Of a stretch of DNA of 64,000 bases, positions 17,785 to 26,512 are shown in pieces. This DNA comes from Bacteroidota bacterium (GTDB lineage Bacteria > Bacteroidota > Bacteroidia > Bacteroidales > Prolixibacteraceae). Location of the stretch: NCBI GenBank assembly GCA_023251455.1, contig JAHEYT010000027.1, positions 1 through 64,000 of the forward strand, written 5' to 3'. How positions within the stretch are numbered: the stretch's first letter is position 1; every line of letters starts with the position of its first letter. The notes beneath the pieces are model-generated. The model made no database searches. It saw only the letters and a program-made list of their open reading frames with translations, and had not been told where the DNA came from. Made by a program: the position numbers and the translations under genes.

Positions 17785-18792
17785 CTAGGGCTGATATCCC
17801 GATTGATTTAAGATCGATTGATAATTGGTGTTGCTCATTAAATCAGCAAGCTTTATTTCCTTATTCTTTTTCATGAACGAGCGAACAATCTGCCAACCCA
17901 GCCAGACGCCAGTGCGGGCAGGCGATTCTTCAGAAAATGTTGCGGTATAAGGTCCATCGTCGATGAAACGTTTGATACTCATCCGGTCGGTGGTGAAAAG
18001 CATTTTTTGTTCGGCCAGATAAGTCCACATTTTGTCTTCGGTCCTCCGGCAAAATTCAAGTTGCTTTTGGGTAAAACCAACCTTCAACGTGTCGTTCAGG
18101 TCGGGCAACATGGCATCCATAAAATACAATACTTTTCCCTGCTGAATCATGTGACTCAATAAACTGTTGTCTTTCTCTGCCTTAGGCCATTCGGCATCGC
18201 TCCAGGCTTGCATCATATCAGGAAGCATTTTTGCAGGATGCATGTTTTTTCGCTTGTAAACCGGCAAACCCAACTGTTCATAAAAAGGACTTTCTGCTCC
18301 CATGTATTTATCCAGACTCACACCGATCAATTTTTCGGAGATCACAACCGATTGGTTAAATCCTGAAATACAGGTATAAACAACCGGAATTTCCTTTTCC
18401 GGAAAATAGTATTTATAATGTTTGAAGGCAGTCTCCAGTTCTTTCCGGAGTAGAATGGTATCGACTTTCTGAGCAACGTTCAGTTCGAGTTTCCGGATAA
18501 GCGTATCTGACACAAACGAATAAAGTAATTCAGGAAAATTTGGCTGCTCGGTGCCACCAATGGCAATCATCCGGTAAGTGAAAATATCGAAGAATTCACC
18601 ATACGAACTTTTTAAGGCGGGAATAGCTGCCTGCATCTGATCTTGTTTCAGTTTGAGCAAGTCAACATCCAGATGTTTGATTTTTAAATCGACAGAAACG
18701 CTCGACACATTTATTTTTAGTGGATTCTGCGTACACGAAGCCAGTAATAATATCAGGCCGAAATAGAAAACGACGTTCTTCATTCCATTCAT
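17785..18792 (-). CDS. gldB: Gliding motility lipoprotein GldB
   Basis: Lipoprotein of about 336 residues from the ATG at 18792 (a GTG six codons upstream and an ATG three codons downstream are alternatives). The signal peptide FYFGLILLLASC gives a lipidated Cys. The GldB signature is seen in LKSSYGEFFDIFTYRMIAIG and the Met-rich MHPAKMLPDMMQAW segment. The C-terminus has SPARTGVWLGWQIVRSFM, as in other GldB proteins. GldB is needed for gliding in Flavobacterium and is conserved more widely than gliding itself. In many Bacteroidota gldB lies next to nadE, as it nearly does here, with one barrel gene between them. Confidence 0.88.
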   Translation of the reverse strand: MNGMKNVVFYFGLILLLASCTQNPLKINVSSVSVDLKIKHLDVDLLKLKQDQMQAAIPALKSSYGEFFDIFTYRMIAIGGTEQPNFPELLYSFVSDTLIRKLELNVAQKVDTILLRKELETAFKHYKYYFPEKEIPVVYTCISGFNQSVVISEKLIGVSLDKYMGAESPFYEQLGLPVYKRKNMHPAKMLPDMMQAWSDAEWPKAEKDNSLLSHMIQQGKVLYFMDAMLPDLNDTLKVGFTQKQLEFCRRTEDKMWTYLAEQKMLFTTDRMSIKRFIDDGPYTATFSEESPARTGVWLGWQIVRSFMKKNKEIKLADLMSNTNYQSILNQSGYQP

Positions 18793-18968
18793 TTTAGTGT
18801 ATTTACGCACAACTCGCTTTTTTATTGTTGCTTTGAATATAAAATTCGAGATTTGTACGAGACAAAACTAAGTCAATCTTACGTTATATATTCCAAACCG
18901 GAATCTGGTTTTAATGAAAATTTCAGTTGAACAAGTTATTTTTAACGTTGCAAATTAAATGATAAACG

Positions 18969-19631
18969 ATGAGACACTTTATTTTATCATGCTTTTTAAT
19001 TGCCACAGTCTTCACCGGATATAGTCAGTATCATGTCCGGTTGTCATTTATTGGCGATCCATCGGTCAACTGGATGCAAACCAGTAATTCGAATACTGAA
19101 AATGGAAAGTCGATACTTGGCTATGACTATGGGCTGAACGGAGATTTCTACTTTTCGGAAGATGAGCGATATTCATTTTCAACTGGCCTTCAGATTTCAA
19201 ATACTGGCGGAGAAATTTCGTATCATTCCAATTCCAGCTTTGGATTTTCAGGAGTAACCCTACCCGCAATAAGTAAGATTAAATATCAAATACGTTACGT
19301 TGAAATACCTTTCACCATCAAACTCAGAACCGATCAGTTTAACCGGGCCAAATATTGGGGATTGTTTGGATTGTCGGCCATGTTGAATATTGCGGCTCAA
19401 GGAACCAGCAACGATGGCACATTGAAAAAAGCGAACATTAACGACGAAGTTAGTCCGGTGAATCTGGCGATGAATGTGGGCATTGGTTTCGACTACGACA
19501 TTGGAGGAAACAATTCGGTTTCAACCGGTTTAATCTTCCAGAATGGACTGATGGACGTAACCACCGACAATGCGTTCTCCGACAAAACCATCATCAACTC
19601 GCTGAAACTTAAAATAGGCCTGATCTTTTAA
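18969..19631 (+). CDS. Outer-membrane beta-barrel protein (PorT-like)
   Basis: Small predicted barrel of 220 residues. The signal peptide ends near TVFTGYSQ. Alternating aromatic/polar strands follow: YSFSTGLQISNTGG, IRYVEIPFTIKLRT (the PorT-family YLEIP-type motif), YWGLFGLSAMLNIA and NSVSTGLIFQNGL, ending in LKLKIGLIF with terminal Phe. The family (PF13568 type) includes PorT of the type IX secretion system, but this protein cannot be assigned to that role. It is divergent from gldB and 12 nt upstream of nadE, so it is probably co-transcribed with nadE. Confidence 0.82.
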   Translation: MRHFILSCFLIATVFTGYSQYHVRLSFIGDPSVNWMQTSNSNTENGKSILGYDYGLNGDFYFSEDERYSFSTGLQISNTGGEISYHSNSSFGFSGVTLPAISKIKYQIRYVEIPFTIKLRTDQFNRAKYWGLFGLSAMLNIAAQGTSNDGTLKKANINDEVSPVNLAMNVGIGFDYDIGGNNSVSTGLIFQNGLMDVTTDNAFSDKTIINSLKLKIGLIF

Positions 19632-19643
19632 GAATTACAATAT

Positions 19644-21287
19644 ATGAAGATTGCAATTGCACAGCTGAACTACCACATTGGTAATTTTGCAGAAAACACA
19701 TCGAAAATTATAGAATACATCGGCAAATCGAAAGCCGGAGGAGCCGAACTGGTTGTATTTACCGAACTTTCGGTAACGGGTTATTATCCGCACGATTTAC
19801 TCGAACGAAAAGAGTTTATCGAACAATCGGAAGAAGCACTCAATCAGATCGCAGCCCACTGCAGTGGGATTGCAGCCATTGTTGGCGGTCCGCGCATCAA
19901 TCCTGAACCTCGGGGGAAAAAGCTTTTTAATTCAGCATTTTTCATGTACAACGGAGCCATTCAGCATTTGGTTGATAAATCGCTGCTTCCGACTTACGAC
20001 ATTTTTGATGAATACCGCCATTTTGAGCCAAACAAAACTTTCTCGGTTTTCGATTTTGGCGGAAAGAAAATCGCTATTACAATTTGTGAAGATCTTTGGG
20101 ACGAACAGGAAACACAGAACGAATTTGGCCGTGAAAAGCTTTACCAGCTTTCGCCCCTCAAAGAATTATCGGCTTTAAATCCTGATCTGGTGATTAACAT
20201 TTCAGCATCGCCATTTTCATTCAACCAGGAAAACTCGAGAAAAAATATTCTGATAAAGAATGCAATCAAATACCAACTGCCTATCGTTTATGCCAATCAG
20301 GTTGGCGCTCAAACCGAGTTGATTTTTGATGGTGGTTCCGTCTACCTCAATAAAGAGGGAGAAATTCAGGAAGAACTTAACTATTTTGAAGAAGATTTTC
20401 GGATTATTGACACTGAAATTTCCACTCAAAACCTTCAGCCCAAAACCGAATACATCGAAAAAATATATCACGCTCTTGTTTTAGGAATCCGTGATTATTT
20501 CACCAAGATGGGCTTCAAAAAGGCAACCCTGGGTTTATCCGGAGGAATTGACTCGGCTTTAGTTTTGGTTTTAGCCGTTCAGGCATTGGGAAAAGAAAAC
20601 GTCCGGGTTTTGCTTATGCCGTCGCGCTACTCGTCGGATCACAGCATTGACGATGCTTTGCAATTGGCCAAGAATCTGGATATTCAGTACGAAATTATTC
20701 CGATTCAGCCCATGGTCAACAGCTTTGAACAAAGCCTTTCAGACGTATTCGTCAACCTCCAGAGCGACATTACCGAAGAAAATATTCAGGCACGAACCCG
20801 TGGAATTTTGCTGATGGCTATCTCCAACAAATTTGGAAATATCCTACTCAATACCACCAATAAAAGTGAATGTGCTGTTGGCTACGGAACGCTTTATGGC
20901 GATATGAACGGCGGATTATCTGTTTTGGGCGATGTTTACAAAACCGATATTTTCAAAATGGCCAACTGGATTAACCGCGACCACGAAATTATTCCAATCA
21001 ATACCATTCAGAAACCACCTTCAGCCGAACTTCGTCCCGATCAGAAAGACTCTGATTCGCTTCCCGATTACGAGATTTTGGATCAGATTTTATTCGATTA
21101 CATCGAACTAAATCTTTCGCCTGATGAAATAATCGCCAAAGGTTTCGACGAATCGACGGTTTTGAGAACAGTTAAGATGGTGAATACAAACGAATACAAA
21201 CGATTTCAGGCTCCGCCCATTCTGAGAATCAGTTCCAAAGCTTTTGGGTTTGGCCGACGGATGCCTTTAGTTGCCAGATATTCCTGA
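19644..21287 (+). CDS. nadE: Glutamine-dependent NAD+ synthetase
   Basis: Final enzyme of NAD synthesis, amidating nicotinate adenine dinucleotide with glutamine-derived ammonia; 547 residues. The N-terminal nitrilase-type glutaminase domain (1-270) has the triad Glu41 (VVFTELSVTGY), Lys112 (VDKSLLPTYD) and Cys148 (ITICEDLWDE). The C-terminal synthetase domain has the ATP-pyrophosphatase loop LSGGIDSAL (299-304), then ARTRGILLMAISN, TTNKSECAVGYGTLYGD and RPDQKDSDSLPDYE. All expected catalytic residues are present. Shortly upstream lies a beta-barrel gene and, divergently, gldB. Confidence 0.97.
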   Translation: MKIAIAQLNYHIGNFAENTSKIIEYIGKSKAGGAELVVFTELSVTGYYPHDLLERKEFIEQSEEALNQIAAHCSGIAAIVGGPRINPEPRGKKLFNSAFFMYNGAIQHLVDKSLLPTYDIFDEYRHFEPNKTFSVFDFGGKKIAITICEDLWDEQETQNEFGREKLYQLSPLKELSALNPDLVINISASPFSFNQENSRKNILIKNAIKYQLPIVYANQVGAQTELIFDGGSVYLNKEGEIQEELNYFEEDFRIIDTEISTQNLQPKTEYIEKIYHALVLGIRDYFTKMGFKKATLGLSGGIDSALVLVLAVQALGKENVRVLLMPSRYSSDHSIDDALQLAKNLDIQYEIIPIQPMVNSFEQSLSDVFVNLQSDITEENIQARTRGILLMAISNKFGNILLNTTNKSECAVGYGTLYGDMNGGLSVLGDVYKTDIFKMANWINRDHEIIPINTIQKPPSAELRPDQKDSDSLPDYEILDQILFDYIELNLSPDEIIAKGFDESTVLRTVKMVNTNEYKRFQAPPILRISSKAFGFGRRMPLVARYS

Positions 21288-21384
21288 TATTTCCCTATTT
21301 TTCAGTGACGAAAATAACATTATCATTGCTGTGCGTTGAAAAGGAAAATAAATGATCTAAATTTTCTTGTTTGACAAATTTATT

Positions 21385-21392
21385 TAACTTTG
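21385..21392 (+). promoter_or_regulatory. -7 promoter element of the Crp/Fnr gene
   Basis: TAACTTTG matches TAnnTTTG exactly; a TTTT lies 19 bp upstream as a weak -33 element. Transcription would begin near 21399, which excludes the in-frame TTG at 21371 and supports ATG 21422 as the translation start. Confidence 0.55.
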
Positions 21393-21421
21393 ATGCTGCA
21401 AAACATGTAAATTTTATTTCT

Positions 21422-22123
21422 ATGTTGAGTCACGAATCGGGAATGAAGGAAGTCTTTGAAAATCCAAAATCAATTTTCAGCACGCTAACCCCTGAAGAAA
21501 AAGAGGATCTGCAAAATCACATTACACTGGCTGAATACAAAAAGAATGAATTCATTTTCAAGGAGGGAGAAAAACCATTGGCGTTTTTGTTTCTGATCGA
21601 AGGAAAAGTCATCATTTACAAAGAAGGCGTTGGAGGTCGGGAGCAAATCATCCGAATGACAAAACCTCTTGGCTTGATTGGATACCGTGCTTTGCTGGCC
21701 GACGAACTGCACATTGGCTCGGCTATTACTCTTGAAGACTCAATTATTGGTGTGATTTCTCACGAATATTTCTACAATAAATTACTCAAGAACCCAGATT
21801 TTTCGCTTAAATTGATCCAGAAATTGGCCCGGGAACTCGGATTCTCGAATATGCGCACAGTTACGCTTACCCAAAAACATATACGTGGACGTTTAGCAGA
21901 ATCGCTTCTTCTCCTGAAAGAAAAATACGGTTGGGAAAACGATGGCGCAACCCTGAAAGTATATCTCTCGCGCGAAGATATTGCCAACCTGTCGAACATG
22001 ACCACTTCAAATGCTATCCGCACCTTATCTACCTTTGCCGGCGAAAAAGTGATCGCTATTGATGGTCGCAAAATCCGGATTCTGGATATTCACAAGCTTG
22101 AAAAAATCAGCAAACTGGGATAA
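21422..22123 (+). CDS. Crp/Fnr-family transcription regulator
   Basis: Regulator of about 233 residues. The cyclic-nucleotide-binding fold covers residues 25-145 (EYKKNEFIFKEGEKPLAFLF, LIEGKVIIYKEG, IGYRALLADELHIGSAITLE). The C-terminal winged helix has RGRLAESLLLLKEKYG and the recognition helix region LSREDIANLSNMTTSNAIRT. No Fe-S cysteines at the N-terminus are seen, so it is not an oxygen-sensing Fnr proper. The cAMP-contact residues of E. coli Crp are not clearly conserved, and the effector is unknown. It has its own promoter and sits between nadE and the convergent murF-alr gene. Confidence 0.9.
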   Translation: MLSHESGMKEVFENPKSIFSTLTPEEKEDLQNHITLAEYKKNEFIFKEGEKPLAFLFLIEGKVIIYKEGVGGREQIIRMTKPLGLIGYRALLADELHIGSAITLEDSIIGVISHEYFYNKLLKNPDFSLKLIQKLARELGFSNMRTVTLTQKHIRGRLAESLLLLKEKYGWENDGATLKVYLSREDIANLSNMTTSNAIRTLSTFAGEKVIAIDGRKIRILDIHKLEKISKLG

Positions 22124-22128
22124 ACGAA

Positions 22129-22158
22129 TTTCAAGTTCAAAATTCCAAGTTTCAAGTT
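22129..22158. repeat. TTTCAAGTT direct repeat in gap after Crp gene
   Basis: TTTCAAGTT occurs at 22129-22137 and 22150-22158, with AAATTCCAAGTT between. The latter is a one-mismatch inverse of the AATTTGGAATTT copies near 17.76 kb, so both gaps appear to hold the same dispersed repeat family. Confidence 0.45.
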
Positions 22159-22180
22159 GGGAGCGAGTTTCCTTCGACTG

Positions 22181-22208
22181 CTTCGCGCTTAGAAAGCGGC
22201 CTTTTTAC
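22181..22208 (+). terminator. Weak terminator after the Crp/Fnr gene
   Basis: CGCTT and AAGCG form a short stem around AGA within GC-rich sequence, followed by GCC and a T5 run, just before the convergent murF-alr stop codon. Confidence 0.45.
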
Positions 22209-22213
22209 TTGGT

Positions 22214-24694
22214 TTACTCCTGAAGATAAATCCGTTTCACGCGTTGTGAAATTCCGGTGAGTATTTCGTACGGAATAGTTTCGATGGTATTCGCCATATC
22301 GCTTACTAGAATGTGTTCGCCCATCATTTCTACTTCATCGCCAACAGCAACCGGCAAACCGGTCACATCTATCATACACATGTCCATGCAAATATTTCCA
22401 ATTACCGGCGCAATCTGCCCTTTTACATACACTTTACCAACCCCGTTACTCAGGCGGCGATCGTATCCGTCGGCATATCCAATAGGCAAAACTGCAATTT
22501 CAGAATCCTGGGTTGCCAGCCCCTTCCGTCCGTAGCCAACAGTTTCCCCGGCTTCAATTTTTCGGATTTGCGACACGCTGGTTTTCAACCGGCTGATGCT
22601 TTTTATCTGTAGATTTCCGCAAGAGCTGACTCCATACAAACCAATGCCCAACCTCACCATTTCGAACTGAAACTCCGGAAACCGTTCTATTCCAGCCGAA
22701 TTCAGGATGTGTCGGAAGATCGGATAAGGCAATCTTTCAGTAATTAAAGACGATAATTGCTGGAATTGCTGAACCTGACTGCGGGTAAACTCATCGTGGA
22801 CAGCTTCGTCGGCTCCAGCCAAATGAGAAAATACCGACCGCACAACCATTTCTTCCTGAGTCACCAATTTGGCAACCAGCTTTTCAGTTTTCTCAGCCGA
22901 GTCAAAACCCAAACGATGCATTCCGGTGTCAATCTTCAGATGAATCGGATAGCGAACCACTGCATGTTGCTGAAGCACTTTCCGGAACGAATCCAGAATT
23001 TCTTCGGAATAAATATTGGGTTCGAGCCTAAACTCGATCATGTTTTCAAAACTGTGCGCTTCGGGGTTCATTACCACTATCGGCAAATCAATTCCTGCCT
23101 GCCGAAGTTCGATACCTTCGTCAGCAACGGCAACGGCCAGGTAATCGACCTTATGGAATTGTAGGATTCGGGCAATCTCAGCCATTCCACTTCCATACGA
23201 AAAGGCTTTTACCATGACCATGACGCGCGTCTCGGGACGAATGAGTGACCGAAAGAAATTGAGGTTTCCAATCATCGCATTCAAATCGATTTCCAAAACG
23301 GTCTGATGGTATTTTTTCTGAAGTACTGATGAAATCCGCTCGAAATGAAAATCGCGTGCACCTTTTAGGAGAATGCATTCCTGTCGAAATTGATTGGGCT
23401 GAAAAGATTCCAGAAACTGATCGGTCGATTCAAAAAACATGGAGGAATTTTCAAACAAGTCAGCATATTTCCGGATTCGCGAGCCAATTCCAATCAGATG
23501 GTTGGTTTTATTCAACTGCAGCATCCGGGCAACTTCAGCATAGAGTTGTTCATCCGGAATTCCGGCCTGTTGAATGTCGGAGAGAATGACGGTTTTCCCC
23601 AAATATGGAGGCCGGGCATGGTTGTTCAAAAATCCGAGAGCAATCTGGAGTGAATTAATATCCGAATTGTAATAATCATTAATCAGTAAACAATTGTTGA
23701 TGCCTTCTTTGATTTCGAGGCGCATGGCAACTGGCTGCAAATGTCGGAACTGATCTAGCACCAACTTCTCTCCCCAATGTTGCGACAAAACTAGAGCCAG
23801 GCAATGCCCCGCATTTTCCAAACTTGCAGCATCCAGAAATGGCAATTCCACCGTATAGTTTTTTCCTTCAAATTCGGCAGTAATTTCAACTCCGCCTTCA
23901 ACTTCGATTTTGCTGAAATATAGATCGGCGGTTTTATCTTCAAATGACCAGGCAAAAACATTTCCTTCAGGAAGAGCAATACCTTTTGAAATTTCGGCGT
24001 GTACCAAAGGCTGGTCCTTGCAATAAATAAGTGTCTGACAGCTTCTAAAAAGTAACAACTTTTCCTGAAGCTTTTCCTGATGTGATTTAAAATTTTCCTG
24101 ATGTGCCTCTCCAATGTTGGTTAAAATACCAATTGTTGGCCGGATAATTTCGAATAAGTTTTGCATTTCGTCAGGCTTCGAGATTCCGGCCTCAAAAATA
24201 GCCAGTTCCTCATCGGGCAAAAGGTTCCAAACTGACAATGGAACGCCAACCTGCGAATTGTAACTCTTCGGACTTCGAAGAACCGCACGGTTATGCAGAA
24301 CCTCAAACAGCCATTCCTTAACAATCGTTTTTCCGTTGCTTCCGGTAATTCCAACAACCGGGATTTCAAATTGCGAACGATGCCAGGCAGCCAGTTTTTG
24401 CAAGGCTTTCAGCGTATCATCAACAACAATGAAGCTACAATGATCATATTTCAAAAGTTCATCAGAATAATCAGAAACCACAAAAGCCCTTACACCCGCG
24501 TGAACCAGATCGGCAATGTAGCGGTGCCCATCGTTTCGTTCACTTTTCAGGGCAAAAAAAACACTCGATGCCGGATCAAAAATGGTGCGGCTATCAATAG
24601 ATATAGAAGATATCAGCAATTCAGGATAGGCTACACTTGAACGCAACACTCCTCCAATAACCGAAGAAATCTGAGAAATAGATAGAATTGGCAT
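22214..24694 (-). CDS. Bifunctional MurF ligase / alanine racemase
   Basis: Fusion protein of 826 residues. The N-terminal half (1-455) is UDP-MurNAc-tripeptide:D-Ala-D-Ala ligase, with the ATP loop VVGITGSNGKT (118-123), LTNIGEAHQENF, and INDYYNSDINSLQIAL. The C-terminal half (465-826) is alanine racemase, with VLEIDLNAMIGNLNFFRSLI and the PLP-binding Lys496 (MVMVKAFSYGSG). The substrate-binding GYGRKGLA and NICMDMCMIDV blocks are also present. The fusion makes D-alanine and uses D-Ala-D-Ala in one polypeptide and is known across Bacteroidota. Its start codon overlaps the thymidine kinase stop by one base (TAATG), indicating translational coupling. Confidence 0.95.
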   Translation of the reverse strand: MPILSISQISSVIGGVLRSSVAYPELLISSISIDSRTIFDPASSVFFALKSERNDGHRYIADLVHAGVRAFVVSDYSDELLKYDHCSFIVVDDTLKALQKLAAWHRSQFEIPVVGITGSNGKTIVKEWLFEVLHNRAVLRSPKSYNSQVGVPLSVWNLLPDEELAIFEAGISKPDEMQNLFEIIRPTIGILTNIGEAHQENFKSHQEKLQEKLLLFRSCQTLIYCKDQPLVHAEISKGIALPEGNVFAWSFEDKTADLYFSKIEVEGGVEITAEFEGKNYTVELPFLDAASLENAGHCLALVLSQHWGEKLVLDQFRHLQPVAMRLEIKEGINNCLLINDYYNSDINSLQIALGFLNNHARPPYLGKTVILSDIQQAGIPDEQLYAEVARMLQLNKTNHLIGIGSRIRKYADLFENSSMFFESTDQFLESFQPNQFRQECILLKGARDFHFERISSVLQKKYHQTVLEIDLNAMIGNLNFFRSLIRPETRVMVMVKAFSYGSGMAEIARILQFHKVDYLAVAVADEGIELRQAGIDLPIVVMNPEAHSFENMIEFRLEPNIYSEEILDSFRKVLQQHAVVRYPIHLKIDTGMHRLGFDSAEKTEKLVAKLVTQEEMVVRSVFSHLAGADEAVHDEFTRSQVQQFQQLSSLITERLPYPIFRHILNSAGIERFPEFQFEMVRLGIGLYGVSSCGNLQIKSISRLKTSVSQIRKIEAGETVGYGRKGLATQDSEIAVLPIGYADGYDRRLSNGVGKVYVKGQIAPVIGNICMDMCMIDVTGLPVAVGDEVEMMGEHILVSDMANTIETIPYEILTGISQRVKRIYLQE

Positions 24695-25269
24695 TAGCGG
24701 GTTGCTTTAGTAAAACAGGAACGGCACAATGGCTCGTACTCATCTTTTTCGCCTAGTAATACCAGCTTGTCTGCGGCCGATAATCTGTGCGAGAATTGAG
24801 CCACATCGCCACATCGCATACAAATCGCGTGTACTTTGGTAATGTGGTCGGCAACTGCCATTAATCCCGGTATCGGGCCAAATGGTTTTCCTTTGAAATC
24901 CATATCCAGTCCGGCAATGATCACCCGAATACCCATATTTGCCAAATTAATACTTACATCAATCAAACCATTGTCGAAAAATTGAGCTTCGTCAATTCCT
25001 ATCACATCCACGTCGCCCGTTAAAAGCATAATGTTTCCTGAACTTTCAACCGGAGTGCTGAGGATTGAATTCTCGTCGTGCGAGACAACTTCAGCAAGCG
25101 AATAACGCGTATCAAGGGCTGGTTTAAAAATTTCAACTTTCAACCGTGCAATCTTTGCCCGTTTCAATCGCCTGATCAATTCCTCCGTTTTTCCTGAAAA
25201 CATTGAACCCGCAATAACTTCGATGCTGCCTGTCTTTTTTTGTCGGTCAATTCCCCTTTCGATAAACAT
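24694..25269 (-). CDS. tdk: Thymidine kinase
   Basis: Type II thymidine kinase of 191 residues, phosphorylating thymidine in the salvage pathway. The P-loop is [17 protein letters not shown] (residues 21-28), the Walker-B-like DEAQFF segment is in [13 protein letters not shown], and the dTMP/lid region carries zinc-binding cysteines ([11 protein letters not shown] and EPLCRSCF). Length and motifs are complete. It is the first gene of a two-gene unit with murF-alr and is divergent from the acidic protein gene. Confidence 0.95.
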   Translation of the reverse strand: MFIERGIDRQKKTGSIEVIAGSMFSGKTEELIRRLKRAKIARLKVEIFKPALDTRYSLAEVVSHDENSILSTPVESSGNIMLLTGDVDVIGIDEAQFFDNGLIDVSINLANMGIRVIIAGLDMDFKGKPFGPIPGLMAVADHITKVHAICMRCGDVAQFSHRLSAADKLVLLGEKDEYEPLCRSCFTKATR

Positions 25270-25437
25270 GTATGTGATTTGCTAAAGATTTTTGTACTTT
25301 TACGTTGCTTGAATTCCGGCATCAGTGCAGAACCCAGTTGTTCCTAAAGATGTATTCCGGTATTGAAAACAAAGGTAAATTTAAATCATTACCAAGAAAA
25401 AACCAGATTGAATTACCGATTAAAATCAGAAATAAAA

Positions 25438-26499
25438 ATGGACAAACGTAAATTGATCCAGATCATCGAAAAAGAGCTGGAAGAACTAAAAGTATTATCC
25501 GAAGAAGTTGCAGAAAATGAGAACGATACCTCTCTGATTATTGAACTTGCACTTAGTAAAGCCCGGCTTTTATGTCAGGAAATTGAATTGTTACGCGAAC
25601 TTACGGCTAAGAATGTTGCAATTGCGACAGATGATTTATCTGAAGAAAATGAAGATGAACTAATTGAAGAAGATGAAGTTTCTGACGTAAGCATTTCTGA
25701 TCCTGAACTTGAGATTGTGAATTTCGAAGAAGATGAATCTGAAGAAATTCCGGAACCGGATGAAGAAGATGAAGTTTTGCCAGATTTAGATGAGGAAAAC
25801 GAAGACGATGATTTCAATGAAGATGAAATAGAATCGGAAGAAGAAGAGCCTGAACTTGACGAGGATGAAGCGACCGATGATGATTTGACAGACGATGAAG
25901 ATCAGGAAGAAAGTGAAGAAGAATATATTGAGGAAGAGATAGAAGAAGAATTAATCGAATTTGGAGTGAATGGAAATGATGAAGAAGCGGAAGAGCCACA
26001 ATCCGAATCAAAAATTGAGCATACCGAGCTAAAAACTGATTTACAAGCGGGCGTTCGAGAGATTAACATTGACGATATGGACGATGATGATCTTGAACCC
26101 ATTAAAATCCCACCTGTATCGAATGTAACTGAACGTCCGGTAATGCGCGAAATTCCTAAACCTGAAGAACTGATTCAGGAGAAAACGGTTATTGCGGAAC
26201 CATTAACTAAAGATAGGTCGTTAAACGATGCAATCGGCGAAACCAAATCGACTGAGCCTCCGCTTACCAGTGGACCCATTTCAAGCTTGCGGGCAGCTAT
26301 AGGACTAAACGACCGTTTCCTTTTTATTCGTGAGATATTTGCCAACAACACCGATAAATATAATTCTGTAATTGATCAACTAGATAAGCTCGAAACTCAG
26401 CAACAAGCGGTTGAGCTCTTGAAAGCGAACATTACACTTCAAAAGAACGAGACCAGTATGAAATTCGTCGACCTACTGAAACGCCGTTTCAGTAAATAA
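25438..26499 (+). CDS. Highly acidic conserved Bacteroidota protein
   Basis: Protein of about 353 residues from ATG 25438; the earlier in-frame TTG at 25363 lacks support. Residues 1-65 form a helical, probably coiled segment (DKRKLIQIIEKELEELK). Residues 65-200 are almost entirely Asp/Glu with Ser, so the protein is extremely acidic and probably disordered there. The last 75 residues form a folded domain beginning with AAIGLNDRFLFIREIF and ending with MKFVDLLKRRFSK. A similar C-terminal domain occurs in hypothetical proteins of many Bacteroidota (from memory). There is no signal peptide. The rsmI gene follows after 13 nt. Function is unknown. Confidence 0.8.
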   Translation: MDKRKLIQIIEKELEELKVLSEEVAENENDTSLIIELALSKARLLCQEIELLRELTAKNVAIATDDLSEENEDELIEEDEVSDVSISDPELEIVNFEEDESEEIPEPDEEDEVLPDLDEENEDDDFNEDEIESEEEEPELDEDEATDDDLTDDEDQEESEEEYIEEEIEEELIEFGVNGNDEEAEEPQSESKIEHTELKTDLQAGVREINIDDMDDDDLEPIKIPPVSNVTERPVMREIPKPEELIQEKTVIAEPLTKDRSLNDAIGETKSTEPPLTSGPISSLRAAIGLNDRFLFIREIFANNTDKYNSVIDQLDKLETQQQAVELLKANITLQKNETSMKFVDLLKRRFSK

Positions 26500-26512
26500 T
26501 CCTCTTAAAAAG

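Noticed and set aside
19066..19269. Minus-strand frame within the beta-barrel gene
   Set aside because: It is antisense to a coherent signal-peptide plus barrel protein and has no domain or start context.
25575..26102. Serine-rich frames antisense to the acidic protein
   Set aside because: They are the complement of GAA/GAT-rich codons (TTC/ATC/TCT/TCA) and have no independent support.
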